From NCBI RefSeq assembly GCF_002741945.1, contig NZ_MDVN01000022.1, positions 310,001 to 374,000 of the forward strand: 64,000 nucleotides of DNA. Reading direction: 5' to 3'. Made by a program: the position numbers and the translations under genes. This DNA comes from Gaetbulibacter sp. 4G1 (lineage in GTDB: Bacteria; Bacteroidota; Bacteroidia; Flavobacteriales; Flavobacteriaceae). Below are positions 41,157 to 51,418 of the stretch, piece after piece (position 1 is the stretch's first letter; each line of letters begins with the position of its first letter). Below the pieces are notes generated by a model. That model did no database searches. It worked only from the letters and a program-made list of their open reading frames with translations, and was not told the origin of the DNA.

Positions 41157-42194
41157 TTAAGGCGCAGGGTTAGGAATCGTATCATGCACTTCATTAATTT
41201 GTGCTAATACTTCATCACTTAAAACAACATCAATACTATTAATATTTTCTTTGAGTTGTTCCAAATTGGTAGCACCAATAATATTACTGGTTACAAAAGG
41301 CTGCTGTGTTACAAAGGCTAAACTCATTTGGGCTAAAGTCATGTTATTATCTTCAGCAATTTTTAAATACTTTTTTGTAGCCTCTGTTGCTTGCGGATTG
41401 GTATAACGACCAAATCTTGGGAATAATTTTAAACGTGCATTATCTGCTGCTGTATTCTTAATATATTTTCCAGACAGCACACCAAACGCCATTGGCGAAT
41501 AGGCTAATAAGCCCACGTTTTCGCGGATAGAAACTTCGGCTAAATCGCCTTCAAAAGTTCTACACAATAAAGAGTATGGGTTTTGAATGGTTGCCATTCT
41601 TGGTAAATTATGGTCTTTAGATTCTTCTAGATAGCGCATGGTTCCCCAAGCTTTTTCGTTTGAAACACCAATATTTCTAATTTTTCCTTCTTTAATTATA
41701 CCATCAAGTGTATGGAGTACTTCATTAAAATTATCATTCCAAACATCATTTGGATTATGCTTATAATCTCTAACTCCAAAATAATTAGTTTCACGCTCTG
41801 GCCAGTGTAATTGATACAAATCAATATAATCTGTCTGTAAACGTTTTAAGCTATTATTCACTGCCTCTTTAAGTGCCTCAGGCGCAAAACCATTGGTGCG
41901 AATGTGCGCTGTGTAATCGCCATTACCAGCTATTTTTGAAGCTAAAACTACCTTGTCGCGATTACCTGTTTTTGCAAACCAATTTCCAATAATACGTTCT
42001 GTACTACCATAAGTTTCTGGACTAGCAGGAACCGCATACATTTCGGCAGTATCAAAAAAGTTTACACCCTGGTCTAATGCATAATCCATTTGAGAAAACC
42101 CTTCCTCTTGAGTGTTTTGATTTCCCCAAGTCATGGTTCCTAAACATATTTTACTAACTTTTATATCGGTATTTGGTAGTGTTGTGTATTTCAT
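41157..42194 (-). CDS. tas: aldo/keto reductase, Tas-like
   Basis: The 345-residue NADP-dependent oxidoreductase closely resembles E. coli Tas along its length: KVSKICLGTMTWGNQN, GVNFFDTAEMYAVPASPETYGSTE with the catalytic Tyr, VVLASKIAG with the catalytic Lys, DYIDLYQLHWPER with the His, and NIGVSNEKAWG. Aldo/keto reductases reduce carbonyls with NADPH; the natural substrate of Tas is not settled. The AraC gene follows after 16 bases. A terminator (42242-42282) of the preceding OmpA gene lies upstream. Confidence 0.85.
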   Translation of the reverse strand: MKYTTLPNTDIKVSKICLGTMTWGNQNTQEEGFSQMDYALDQGVNFFDTAEMYAVPASPETYGSTERIIGNWFAKTGNRDKVVLASKIAGNGDYTAHIRTNGFAPEALKEAVNNSLKRLQTDYIDLYQLHWPERETNYFGVRDYKHNPNDVWNDNFNEVLHTLDGIIKEGKIRNIGVSNEKAWGTMRYLEESKDHNLPRMATIQNPYSLLCRTFEGDLAEVSIRENVGLLAYSPMAFGVLSGKYIKNTAADNARLKLFPRFGRYTNPQATEATKKYLKIAEDNNMTLAQMSLAFVTQQPFVTSNIIGATNLEQLKENINSIDVVLSDEVLAQINEVHDTIPNPAP

Positions 42195-42241
42195 TATAAG
42201 ATTATTAGACTAATTAGATTTTCAGACTAGTCGATAAAGAT

Positions 42242-42282
42242 AAAAAACCTTTCAAAACAATATTGCTTTGAAAGGTTTTTTT
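42242..42282 (-). terminator. intrinsic terminator downstream of the OmpA lipoprotein gene
   Basis: AAAAACCTTTCAAA pairs with TTTGAAAGGTTTTT around ACAATATTGC. On the minus strand it follows the OmpA gene by about 90 bases, and the T-run is on that strand. The bases between (42283-42367) hold no gene that I can see. Confidence 0.7.
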
Positions 42283-42367
42283 AATGCGTTAGCGATTGAG
42301 GCATTTGTTGAAGCTCCTCTCAGAGAGCGACTGTCGAAAGTGCGACCCTTGTGGTAACGCCCAAATA

Positions 42368-43327
42368 TTAATTATCGTTTAACAACTTAGACAACTCATC
42401 TAACTTTGGTGTTAAAATCACTTCTATACGTCTGTTTTTTGCTTTACCTTCTGCAGTATCGTTGGTTGCAATTGGTGCAAACTCACCACGACCTGCAGCT
42501 GTTAAATTTTCTGCATTTATAGATGCATTTTCTCTAAGAATATTTACAATGGCTGTTGCACGTTTAGTAGACAAATCCCAGTTACCACTTAAGTTTCCGC
42601 TACCTTTATACGGTGCATTATCAGTATGCCCTTCAATTAAAACTGCAATGTCTGGATTGTCGCCCAATACACCGCCCAACTGTTTTACAGCTCTACGTCC
42701 TTCTGTTCCTACTGCCCAACTTCCTGAACTAAATAACAGCTTATTTTCCATAGACACGTATACTTTTCCATCGCGCTGTTCAACGGTTAGTCCTTTGCCT
42801 TCAAAATCTGTTAACGCTCTAGATATAGCATTTTTAAGCGCTGTCATTGCAGCATCTTTTGATGCAATTACGTTTTCTAATTCTGCTACACGGTTTGATC
42901 GGTCTTCTAACTCTTTTTTGAGTTTTGCTAATCGCGCGTTTTCAGCAGCTAAAGCTTGCTCCTTTGCTTCTAATTGTGCTAAAAGTTCTCTGTTTTTCTT
43001 AGAGTTTTCGGCAATAGATGCAGAACTGTTTTTCTCTAAAGCATCATACGACGCTTTTAAATTATCTAAATTGGATTTTGCTGCATTGTAATCGGCTTGT
43101 AATTTATCGCGCTCAGCAACAGCCTCATCATAAGCCGTTTGAATTTGTTTTAATTCATTTTCAGCAGCTGTTTTTGCATTTAATAAGGCTTCATTTTCGT
43201 TCGAAAGCTTTCTGTTCTCTTGTTTTAAATTGGCATATTTACCTTCTAATTCTTTATATACTTTTGGCGATACACACGAAGCTACTAGTACTAAGGTAAA
43301 TACTGCTAACGAAATTTTTTTAATCAT
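42368..43327 (-). CDS. OmpA-family lipoprotein with coiled coil
   Basis: The 319-residue protein starts with a lipoprotein signal (VLVASC, Cys about 18), followed by a coiled coil from about 28 to 160 that is rich in Glu, Lys and Ala (heptads such as KQENRKLSNENEALLNAK). The OmpA C-terminal peptidoglycan-binding domain covers about 200-312, with VLIEGHTDNAPY, LSTKRATAIVNIL and NRRIEVILTPK. It probably tethers the outer membrane to the cell wall. The signal-proximal PxVYKELEGKY region is typical for flavobacterial members. It ends 90 bases before its terminator; exonuclease III lies just upstream on the same strand. Confidence 0.9.
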   Translation of the reverse strand: MIKKISLAVFTLVLVASCVSPKVYKELEGKYANLKQENRKLSNENEALLNAKTAAENELKQIQTAYDEAVAERDKLQADYNAAKSNLDNLKASYDALEKNSSASIAENSKKNRELLAQLEAKEQALAAENARLAKLKKELEDRSNRVAELENVIASKDAAMTALKNAISRALTDFEGKGLTVEQRDGKVYVSMENKLLFSSGSWAVGTEGRRAVKQLGGVLGDNPDIAVLIEGHTDNAPYKGSGNLSGNWDLSTKRATAIVNILRENASINAENLTAAGRGEFAPIATNDTAEGKAKNRRIEVILTPKLDELSKLLNDN

Positions 43328-43366
43328 GATTTTGGGTTGTTTTTTTATTAATTTGATGACTCTACT

Positions 43367-44128
43367 TTAATTTTCAATTTCTACTAAAATTGGACAATGG
43401 TCACTATGTACCGCATCAGAGAGTATAACGGCTCTTTTGATATTTTCTTGTAATGGTTGCGAAACCATGGCATAATCCAATCGCCAACCTTTATTATTAG
43501 CGCGTGCATTGGCACGATAACTCCACCAACTAAACTGCTGAGAGTCTTTATTTAAATATCTGAAAGAATCTATAAATCCACTATTAATAAAGTTTCCAAT
43601 CCACTCGCGCTCTACTGGTAAAAACCCAGATACACCTTTCATTTTAGGGTTATGAATATCTATTTCTTCATGACAAATATTATAATCACCACAAATCACC
43701 AAGTTTGGTACTTTTTTTCTAAGTGTATTTATATAGTCTTGAAACATATCCATATATTCCAGCTTATGATTCAACCGTGCATCGTTTGTACCAGATGGTA
43801 AATATAAACTCATTACAGAAACACCATCAAAATCTACTCTTATATTTCTGCCTTCAAAGTCCATTGATTCTATTCCTGTGCCATATTCTACATGATTAGG
43901 TTTTGTTTTACACAATACAGCTACTCCACTATAGCCTTTTTTTTGTGCACTAAACCAATAGTTATATTTGTAACCTGCTTCTTCAAACAAATTTAAATCT
44001 AACTGCTCTTTCATCGCTTTTATTTCTTGCAAACAAATAACATCTGGATTGGCGCTTTTTAACCAATCAACAAAGCCTTTATTAACAGCTGCACGAATGC
44101 CGTTTACGTTATAGGATATAATTTTCAT
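43367..44128 (-). CDS. xth: exodeoxyribonuclease III
   Basis: Exonuclease III cuts at abasic sites and trims 3' ends in base-excision repair. The 253 residues contain the family motifs: MKIISYNVNGIRAAVNKG, CLQEIKAMKEQLD (metal-binding Glu), YSGVAVLCKTKPN, CGDYNICHEEIDIHNPK, WRLDYAMVSQPL, and the C-terminal SDHCPILVEI with the catalytic Asp-His. Length and motifs are of the ExoA/Xth group. Its stop is 39 bases before the OmpA gene start, and it diverges from the large membrane protein gene. Confidence 0.95.
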   Translation of the reverse strand: MKIISYNVNGIRAAVNKGFVDWLKSANPDVICLQEIKAMKEQLDLNLFEEAGYKYNYWFSAQKKGYSGVAVLCKTKPNHVEYGTGIESMDFEGRNIRVDFDGVSVMSLYLPSGTNDARLNHKLEYMDMFQDYINTLRKKVPNLVICGDYNICHEEIDIHNPKMKGVSGFLPVEREWIGNFINSGFIDSFRYLNKDSQQFSWWSYRANARANNKGWRLDYAMVSQPLQENIKRAVILSDAVHSDHCPILVEIEN

Positions 44129-44249
44129 GTATCAAATAAGAATTTTAGCTAAAATAAATAATGCGTTACATTTACACTATTATTTATATAAGGAGTTTTA
44201 ACGAAGCTATTAACAAAATATTTTAAACGTATTGCAGTTTAAGTATCTG

Positions 44250-47200
44250 ATGAAGTTTATTACATGCATTTTTATTGTTTTGATTGGTTTTTACGGATTT
44301 TCCCAAGACCAAACTTCTAATTACAAAACTAAAAAAGTTGCTGTAAAAGATACTATTAGAATAGACAGTGTTAGCATTAACTCAAATTCGTTTTCTATTA
44401 AAAGGAAGGATAACTCGACAATAGATTCCACGTACTATACTGTAGATTTTGCAAAAGCGCTTTTAACTTTTAAAAAGCCAATTCAAGCTGATTCAATCAT
44501 TATAAATTATTTAAAATTTCCAGATTTTTTAACCAAAACCTATAAGCAACTAGACGAAAATATAATTGTTGAAAATAATAGTAATGCTCAAACATTATAT
44601 AAATTATCACAAGCCACAGAATCTACAAATTTTATTCCTTTTGATGGCTTAACCACATCTGGTAGCATTTCTCGTGGAGTTACTATTGGAAACAATCAAA
44701 ATTCGGTTTTAAACAGCGAATTAGATTTACAAATAACAGGAAAACTAAACGATAAAGTATCATTACGTGCATCTATTCAAGATGCAAACATCCCTTTACA
44801 AGAAAGTGGATATAGCCAACGATTAGATGAATTTGATCAAGTTTTTATTGAATTGTTTAGCGACAACTGGAACATTCGTGCTGGTGATATAGATTTACTA
44901 AATACCGATTCTTATTTTGCTAGTTTTTCTAAGCGTGTTCAAGGGTTAAGCATCAACGCAAAATTGGGTAATGAAGATGCAAAAACCAATTTATTTGCTG
45001 CTGGAGCTTTTGTTCGCGGGCAATTTACTAGAAGTGAATTTAACGCACAAGAAGGCAATCAAGGGCCTTACAAATTACAAGGGCAAAACGGCGAGCTATT
45101 TGTACTTATTGTTTCTGGTAGTGAAACTGTTTATGTAAACGGCGTTACAGCAAAACGTGGCGAAAATGAGGACTATATTATAGATTATAATGCAGGTGAA
45201 ATTATTTTCAATTCTACATTTCCAATAACTTCTGAAATGCGTATTATTGTCGACTATCAAGTTAGTGAGCGCAATTATTCGCGCTTAGTTGTTTTTGGAG
45301 GTGGGCGTTTTGAAAGCGAAAAATTAAAACTTGGTATTTCAGTATATTCCGAAAACGATGCAAAAAACCAGCCTTTACAGCAAAATCTATCGACTGAACA
45401 AGTACAAATATTAGCAAATGCTGGAGATGATAGAGCACAAATGGTTGCACCATCAGAAGTTTTAGAAGCTTTAAACGATAATAGAGTTTTATATAAAAAG
45501 GAACTTATTGGAGGCGTTGAAGCCTTTGTGTTTTCTAACAACCCGAATGATGAATTATACCGCGTTACCTTTACCCAAGTTGGAACCAATCAAGGCGATT
45601 ATGTTTTAGGGAATATTAATGCCATCAATAATATTTATGAGTATGTTGGAACTAATCTAGGAAATTATGCGCCTATTGTACAGCTTGTTGCTCCTACAAA
45701 GCTTCAAATAGCAGTTGTTAACGGAAGTTATAACCCTACTAAAAACACTGCTATTCATTTTGAAGCCGCTGGAAGTAAAAATGATTTAAATTTATTTTCT
45801 GGATTAAATGATGAAGATAACGATGGCTTTGCGGGCAAGTTTAAAATCATTCAAAATATCACTAAAAAAGACAGCCTTTGGAGTTTAAATGCTTTTATTG
45901 ATGGGGACTATATTCAAAATAATTTTAAAACAATCGAGCGTTTATATAATGCTGAATTTTCTCGTGATTGGAACATTGAAAATCCTTTGGGAAATCAACA
46001 ATTTTCAAAAACAGGTTTACAACTCATTCATCCTAAAAAAGGCAATATAAATTATCAATTTGAACACTTAGAATTCTCTGAAAATTTTAACGGAAACAGG
46101 CATGTTACCAATGTAAATTTATTTCTTAACAAATTTAATATTAATTCTAACTCTAGTTTTTTAAACGCAACATCAAACATAAATACGTCAACTTTCTTGA
46201 GGTCATATAATAGCATAACCTATGGTATGCAAAAAAGCTGGATAGGTACTAAATTAGCTATTGAAAGTAACGAACAAAAAGATATTTCTACCCAAACATT
46301 AACACCTTTAAGTCAAAAATTCAAATCGTACGAAGTTTTTGTTGGCATAGGAGATAGTACTAAAGTATTTGCAGAAGTTGGATATAAAAATAGAGTTAAC
46401 GACAGTATTAGAAATAACGAATTACAAAAAGTAAATACATCCAATACGTTTTATTTAGATTCAAAACTTATTCAAAACACCAACACAAATTTATCTCTTT
46501 TTGCAAATTACAGAACGTTAAAAAGTGAAGATAATACTATTGATGATGAACAGTCTTTAAACTCTAGGTTACAATTTAATCAAAAGCTTTTCAAGCAAAT
46601 AATATTATGGAATATCGTTTTTGAAACTAATTCTGGCACATTACCTCAACAAGATTTTACATATGTTGAAGTCGAGTCTGGACAAGGCACTTACACATGG
46701 ATTGATTACAACACAAACGGTATTCAAGAATTAGAAGAGTTTGAAATTGCTCAGTTTCAAGATCAAGGCAAATATATTCGTGTATTATTACCCAATCGTA
46801 TCTATATTAAGACACATCAGAATAGGCTGAGTCAAACCTTAACGATTAACCCATCACAATGGTCTGTTAGTGAAAATAAATCGAGAAAATTTTGGTCGCA
46901 TTTTTACAATCAATCCAGTTATTTAATTGATAGAAAAATTAAGCGCGATGGTAACAGTTTTAACCTGAATCCATTTGAAAACGATATAAACAATCAATTA
47001 GGGTTACAGTTAAATTTTAGAAATGTGTTATTTTTTAACCGCGGGAAACAGCATTATACCACATCGTACACTTATTTATCAAACAAATCTCGAAACACCT
47101 TATCCATCGGGTTTATTGAGAATAGCTTAAAAAGTCATCAATTTAATTTTAATCATAAAATTGAAGAAAGTTGGCTATTATCATTTCAATCTTCTTTTGA

Positions 47201-47648
47201 TAAAAATGAAAGTGTCAGCGAAAATTTTGTTAGCAAAAATTATAATTTTGATGAAGTGCTTTTTAATCCTAAAATTTCTTATCTATTTAATGATAATTCC
47301 CGCTTTGATATATTTTATCAACACACACAAAAGGATAATACTATTGGTGGTTTTGAATCTTTAAAACAGCAAAAATATGGTGCTTCGTTTGCGTTTTCAA
47401 ATAAAGACAAGAATGCTATAAACGGTGAGTTTAATTATTTTTCGAATGCCTTTAATGGTAACGCAAATACGCCTGTTTCGTATCAAATGTTAGAAGGTTT
47501 ACAACCTGGAAAAAACTTTACATGGAGTATATTAGCACAAAAAAAGCTCACTACATTTTTAGATTTAAATTTAAACTACTTTGGTAGAAAAACGGAAACC
47601 AGCAAAACTATTCATACTGGAACCATTCAATTAAGAGCTTATTTTTAA
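44250..47648 (+). CDS. very large outer-membrane beta-barrel-like protein, function unknown
   Basis: A protein of 1132 residues from the ATG at 44250; a longer frame opens only with a TTG at 44232. The signal peptide (residues 1-18) ends FYGFSQD. The middle contains phrases of beta-structure such as TTSGSISRGVTIGNNQN, QITGKLNDKVSLRASI, FSDNWNIRAGDIDL and VEYVGTNLGNYAP-like turns, followed by many alternating aromatic strands. The last residues end in LRAYF, a C-terminal aromatic as in outer-membrane barrels. The sequence reminds me of SprA-type T9SS translocon barrels in style, but it is half their length. It is conserved in Bacteroidetes as a hypothetical protein. Its end overlaps the convergent M28 peptidase gene by four bases. 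Confidence 0.75.
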   Translation: MKFITCIFIVLIGFYGFSQDQTSNYKTKKVAVKDTIRIDSVSINSNSFSIKRKDNSTIDSTYYTVDFAKALLTFKKPIQADSIIINYLKFPDFLTKTYKQLDENIIVENNSNAQTLYKLSQATESTNFIPFDGLTTSGSISRGVTIGNNQNSVLNSELDLQITGKLNDKVSLRASIQDANIPLQESGYSQRLDEFDQVFIELFSDNWNIRAGDIDLLNTDSYFASFSKRVQGLSINAKLGNEDAKTNLFAAGAFVRGQFTRSEFNAQEGNQGPYKLQGQNGELFVLIVSGSETVYVNGVTAKRGENEDYIIDYNAGEIIFNSTFPITSEMRIIVDYQVSERNYSRLVVFGGGRFESEKLKLGISVYSENDAKNQPLQQNLSTEQVQILANAGDDRAQMVAPSEVLEALNDNRVLYKKELIGGVEAFVFSNNPNDELYRVTFTQVGTNQGDYVLGNINAINNIYEYVGTNLGNYAPIVQLVAPTKLQIAVVNGSYNPTKNTAIHFEAAGSKNDLNLFSGLNDEDNDGFAGKFKIIQNITKKDSLWSLNAFIDGDYIQNNFKTIERLYNAEFSRDWNIENPLGNQQFSKTGLQLIHPKKGNINYQFEHLEFSENFNGNRHVTNVNLFLNKFNINSNSSFLNATSNINTSTFLRSYNSITYGMQKSWIGTKLAIESNEQKDISTQTLTPLSQKFKSYEVFVGIGDSTKVFAEVGYKNRVNDSIRNNELQKVNTSNTFYLDSKLIQNTNTNLSLFANYRTLKSEDNTIDDEQSLNSRLQFNQKLFKQIILWNIVFETNSGTLPQQDFTYVEVESGQGTYTWIDYNTNGIQELEEFEIAQFQDQGKYIRVLLPNRIYIKTHQNRLSQTLTINPSQWSVSENKSRKFWSHFYNQSSYLIDRKIKRDGNSFNLNPFENDINNQLGLQLNFRNVLFFNRGKQHYTTSYTYLSNKSRNTLSIGFIENSLKSHQFNFNHKIEESWLLSFQSSFDKNESVSENFVSKNYNFDEVLFNPKISYLFNDNSRFDIFYQHTQKDNTIGGFESLKQQKYGASFAFSNKDKNAINGEFNYFSNAFNGNANTPVSYQMLEGLQPGKNFTWSILAQKKLTTFLDLNLNYFGRKTETSKTIHTGTIQLRAYF

Positions 47649-48562
47649 AAATGACTAGCATCTACTTTCTCAAAAAGTAAAATAATTGTTTTTACTGCAT
47701 CTTTATAAAATTCTGGGTGAATGTTTTTAAAATCATCTGTTGGTTCGTGATAATCTTTATGGTCTGCAACCCCAAAATATAAAAAAGGAATTTCTCTTTT
47801 ATGAAAACTTGCGTGATCAGACGAATAGGTCCAGTTTTCTTTTCCATCTTCTCCATCATGACCTATTGTAAGTTTAATTTTATTAGATTGTTTAAAAGTA
47901 GAAACCAAATACTTAAGTGTTTTATTATAACGTGTTCCAACAACAAATAATTCATCATTATCACTACGACTAATCATATCCATATTTAAATTAACAACTA
48001 TTTTATGGTGAGGAATACTGGCACTTTCTACAAAATGCTTTGATCCTTTTAAACCTAATTCTTCAGCATCAAAAGCTATTAAAATAACCGAATGTTTTGG
48101 TGGATTCTTTTTAAAATATTCAGCAAATGCAAATAAAGCACTAATTCCTGAAGCATTATCATCTGCACCATTGTATATCTTCTTTTTCTTTATTCCTTCA
48201 TGGTCATAATGCGCACTAATTACAATATACTTATGCGGTGATTCTGTGCCTTTAACAAGCCCTAAAACATTTGCGCCTTCATATCTTTTACCACTAGCTT
48301 TGAACGAAAAAAAATGTTCGTAATTTTCTTTAAAAGGTAAAACGTCTAATAAATGGAATTGGTTAACGATATATTTTCTAGCTTTAACTCCGCCCTTAGT
48401 ACCTGTTCTTCTTCCTTCATATAAGTCTGAGGATAGTGTCTCTAAATGATTTAAAAGTGTTGTTTCATTAAGTAATACTTCTTTATTTATTGAAGCGTTT
48501 TGACCGTTACTAATAAAAGAAAAACTTAAAAGAAAGAATAGAAATATAGTATTAAAGTTCAT
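47645..48562 (-). CDS. M28 family zinc peptidase
   Basis: The 305-residue secreted protein has a signal peptide (about 1-20, ending FISNG) and the M28 co-catalytic zinc site: SAHYDHEG (about 118-125; His and Asp), YNGADDNASGI (about 135-145; Asp), the catalytic EE pair in IAFDAEELGLKGS (about 163-170), and the DHASFHKREIPFLYFGVADHKDYH end with the last zinc His. M28 enzymes are aminopeptidases or glutaminyl cyclases. An 18-base palindrome (TTTAGCTTT and its complement, 48571-48588) lies nine bases upstream of the ATG, followed by the sdh terminator. Confidence 0.92.
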   Translation of the reverse strand: MNFNTIFLFFLLSFSFISNGQNASINKEVLLNETTLLNHLETLSSDLYEGRRTGTKGGVKARKYIVNQFHLLDVLPFKENYEHFFSFKASGKRYEGANVLGLVKGTESPHKYIVISAHYDHEGIKKKKIYNGADDNASGISALFAFAEYFKKNPPKHSVILIAFDAEELGLKGSKHFVESASIPHHKIVVNLNMDMISRSDNDELFVVGTRYNKTLKYLVSTFKQSNKIKLTIGHDGEDGKENWTYSSDHASFHKREIPFLYFGVADHKDYHEPTDDFKNIHPEFYKDAVKTIILLFEKVDASHF

Positions 48563-48570
48563 TTAGCAAA

Positions 48571-48588
48571 TTTAGCTTTAAAGCTAAA
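48571..48588. repeat. 18-base perfect palindrome upstream of the M28 gene
   Basis: TTTAGCTTTAAAGCTAAA, directly in front of the M28 start. It may be an operator or a leader hairpin. It abuts the sdhB terminator on the other side. Confidence 0.45.
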
Positions 48589-48591
48589 CAA

Positions 48592-48617
48592 AAAACCCAT
48601 GTATTCACATGGGTTTT
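48592..48617 (-). terminator. intrinsic terminator of sdhCAB
   Basis: AAAACCCATGT and ACATGGGTTTT form an 11-base stem with a short loop (ATTC) and a T-run on the minus strand, 33 bases after the sdhB stop. Confidence 0.85.
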
Positions 48618-48649
48618 AACTAATATTTATAAAAAATGATTTTCTATTC

Positions 48650-49390
48650 TTACAAATTAGCCTTCATTAATTCCCTATTCATACGTGCTATGTTTTCTAA
48701 AGAAATCCCTTTAGGGCATTCAACTTCACAAGCCCCCGTATTAGTACAGTTTCCAAATCCTTCTAAATCCATTTGGGCTACCATATTTTGCACACGGTCT
48801 GCAGCTTCAACCTGCCCTTGTGGTAACAAAGCATATTGAGACACTTTTGCTCCAACAAATAACATTGCTGATGAATTTTTACAAGTTGCTACACAAGCTC
48901 CACAGCCAATACACGTTGCAGCATCCATAGCTTCATCTGCTGCATGTTTGGAAATAGGAATTGAATTTGCATCTTGCGTATTTCCTGATGTGTTTACAGA
49001 GATATAACCTCCAGCTTGCTGAATACGCTCAAATGCCATTCTATCTACAACTAAATCTTTAATTACAGGAAATGCAGCTGCTCTAAATGGTTCTATTGTA
49101 ATAGTATCTCCATCCTTAAACATACGCATATGCAATTGACAAGTTGTAATACCTCTGTCTGGACCGTGAGCTTCCCCATTTATATACATGGAACACATTC
49201 CACAAATCCCTTCGCGACAATCGTGATCAAAAGCAACAGGCTCTTCTCCTGAGTTTACTAATTGCTCGTTCAAAACATCCATCATTTCCAAAAAAGACAT
49301 GTGCTCTGAAATATCAGTAACTTTATAATCCACCATTTGGCCCTTAGTTTTTGAGTCTTTTTGTCTCCAAATTTTAAGTGTTAAATTCAT
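48650..49390 (-). CDS. sdhB: succinate dehydrogenase/fumarate reductase iron-sulfur subunit
   Basis: SdhB carries electrons from the flavin subunit to quinone through three iron-sulfur clusters. In 246 residues the [2Fe-2S] ligands CREGICGMC with a downstream Cys are at about 58-78, the [4Fe-4S] motif [11 protein letters not shown] is at about 150-160, and the [3Fe-4S] region [14 protein letters not shown] follows at about 200-215. It is the last gene of the minus-strand sdhC-sdhA-sdhB operon, 10 bases after sdhA. A terminator follows. Confidence 0.95.
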   Translation of the reverse strand: MNLTLKIWRQKDSKTKGQMVDYKVTDISEHMSFLEMMDVLNEQLVNSGEEPVAFDHDCREGICGMCSMYINGEAHGPDRGITTCQLHMRMFKDGDTITIEPFRAAAFPVIKDLVVDRMAFERIQQAGGYISVNTSGNTQDANSIPISKHAADEAMDAATCIGCGACVATCKNSSAMLFVGAKVSQYALLPQGQVEAADRVQNMVAQMDLEGFGNCTNTGACEVECPKGISLENIARMNRELMKANL

Positions 49391-49400
49391 AATGCCTTTC

Positions 49401-51416
49401 TTATTTGTATGAACGTTGTTTTAGTTCAATATCTTTAAACTCTAATTCTTCTTTATGTAAAACCGCATCTGCTGGTTCTCCTTTATATTCCCAAGCTGCA
49501 ACAAAAGCAAAATCCTTATCATTACGTTTTGCTTCGCCTTTTTGCGGTCCAGATTCTTCAGCAGATTCTTCTCTAAAATGACCTCCACATGATTCTTCTC
49601 TCATTAAAGCATCTTTGGCAAACAACTCTCCAAGTTCTAAGAAATCAGCAACACGTCCAGCCTTTTCAAGTTCTGGATTCATTTCGTTTGACGATCCTGG
49701 AACAGAAACTTCTTTCCAAAACTCTTCACGAATAGCTTTAATCTCAGACATTGCTTCTTCTAACCCTTTTGCATTCCTAGACATTCCTGCTTTGTTCCAC
49801 ATTACTTTACCTAGTTTTTTATGGAAATAATCTACAGATTTTGTTCCTTTATTATTTACAAAGAAATTAATTCTGTCTGTTACTTCTTTCTCGGCTTCAT
49901 CAAATTCTTTAGTATCGGTTGGAATTTCTCCAGTTCGAATATCGTCCGATAAATAGTCTCCAATTGTATATGGCAATACAAAATAACCATCGGCTAAACC
50001 TTGCATTAAAGCCGAAGCACCAAGTCGGTTAGCTCCATGATCGGAGAAATTTGCTTCACCAATACAATAACAACCTGGAATGGTTGTCATTAAATTATAA
50101 TCAACCCAAACGCCTCCCATAGTATAATGTACTGCTGGGTAAATCATCATTGGAGTTTTATATGGGTTTTGGTCTACAATTTTCTCATACATTTGGAATA
50201 AGTTACCATATTTAGCTTCAACTATAGCTTGACCTAATTCGTATATTTTTTCTTTTGAAGCATTTTCAATATTATGAATTTTAGCTTGCTCTTTACCATA
50301 ACGAGTAATCGCAGAAGCAAAATCTAAATATACTGCTTCGCCGGTAGCATTAACACCATAACCCGCATCGCATCTTTCTTTAGCTGCTCGAGAAGCTACA
50401 TCACGAGGTACTAAGTTTCCAAATGCAGGGTAACGTCTTTCTAAATAATAATCGCGTTCGTCTTCAGACAAATCGGTTGGTTTTTTACGCCCTTCACGAA
50501 TTGCTGTTACATCTTCAATATTTTTAGGTACCCAAATACGCCCATCGTTACGTAAAGATTCAGACATCAAAGTTAATTTAGACTGATAATCTCCCGAACG
50601 CGGAATACATGTTGGGTGAATTTGTGTATAACATGGATTTGCAAAATACGCTCCTTTTTTATGAATTTTCCAAGCTGCTGTTGCGTTAGACCCCATAGCA
50701 TTGGTTGATAAGAAATATACATTTCCGTATCCACCAGATCCTACTACTACTGCATGTGCTGAGTGTCTTTCTATTTCTCCAGTAATTAAATTACGTGCAA
50801 TAATTCCCCGTGCTTTTCCATCAACAATAACAACATCAAGCATTTCGTGACGGTTAAACATTTCTATTTTACCTCGTGCTATTTGGCGATTCATTGCTGA
50901 ATATGCTCCTAGTAATAATTGTTGTCCTGTTTGTCCCTTAGCATAAAAAGTTCTCGACACCAATACTCCTCCAAACGAACGATTGTCTAACAAACCACCA
51001 TAATCGCGTGCAAAAGGAACTCCTTGAGCAACACATTGGTCAATAATATTTGCAGACACCTCAGCTAAACGATAAACATTCGCTTCACGCGAACGATAAT
51101 CGCCTCCTTTTACCGTATCGTAAAATAATCTATATGTTGAATCTCCATCTCCTTGATAATTTTTAGCAGCATTTATTCCGCCTTGAGCGGCAATTGAGTG
51201 TGCACGACGAGGAGAATCTTGATAAGCAAATGCTTTAACGTTATATCCTAATTCTGCTAAAGTTGCAGCAGCAGAACCTCCTGCTAAACCCGTACCAACA
51301 ACAATTACATCGATATGACGTTTGTTTGCAGGATTAACTAGATTAATTTTATTTTTATAATCTGTCCATTTATCTTTTATTGGACCCTTAGGTACTTTTG
51401 AATCTAATGTTGCCAT
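49401..51416 (-). CDS. sdhA: succinate dehydrogenase/fumarate reductase flavoprotein subunit
   Basis: This 671-residue catalytic subunit oxidises succinate to fumarate with covalent FAD. Visible features are the dinucleotide fold [20 protein letters not shown] (about 38-57), the flavin-linked His region [24 protein letters not shown] (about 72-95), the substrate-loop TQIHPTCIP, and the C-terminal [13 protein letters not shown] motif. It is longer than proteobacterial SdhA (about 588), in line with the Bacteroidetes/B-type fumarate reductase group. The gene starts two bases after sdhC and leads into sdhB. Confidence 0.96.
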   Translation of the reverse strand: MATLDSKVPKGPIKDKWTDYKNKINLVNPANKRHIDVIVVGTGLAGGSAAATLAELGYNVKAFAYQDSPRRAHSIAAQGGINAAKNYQGDGDSTYRLFYDTVKGGDYRSREANVYRLAEVSANIIDQCVAQGVPFARDYGGLLDNRSFGGVLVSRTFYAKGQTGQQLLLGAYSAMNRQIARGKIEMFNRHEMLDVVIVDGKARGIIARNLITGEIERHSAHAVVVGSGGYGNVYFLSTNAMGSNATAAWKIHKKGAYFANPCYTQIHPTCIPRSGDYQSKLTLMSESLRNDGRIWVPKNIEDVTAIREGRKKPTDLSEDERDYYLERRYPAFGNLVPRDVASRAAKERCDAGYGVNATGEAVYLDFASAITRYGKEQAKIHNIENASKEKIYELGQAIVEAKYGNLFQMYEKIVDQNPYKTPMMIYPAVHYTMGGVWVDYNLMTTIPGCYCIGEANFSDHGANRLGASALMQGLADGYFVLPYTIGDYLSDDIRTGEIPTDTKEFDEAEKEVTDRINFFVNNKGTKSVDYFHKKLGKVMWNKAGMSRNAKGLEEAMSEIKAIREEFWKEVSVPGSSNEMNPELEKAGRVADFLELGELFAKDALMREESCGGHFREESAEESGPQKGEAKRNDKDFAFVAAWEYKGEPADAVLHKEELEFKDIELKQRSYK

Positions 51417-51418
51417 AA

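Noticed and set aside
42462-43091. Plus-strand open frame of 209 codons across the OmpA lipoprotein gene
   Set aside because: It is the complement of the coiled-coil and OmpA coding sequence; its Ser/Ala/Phe-rich product is typical of antisense frames.
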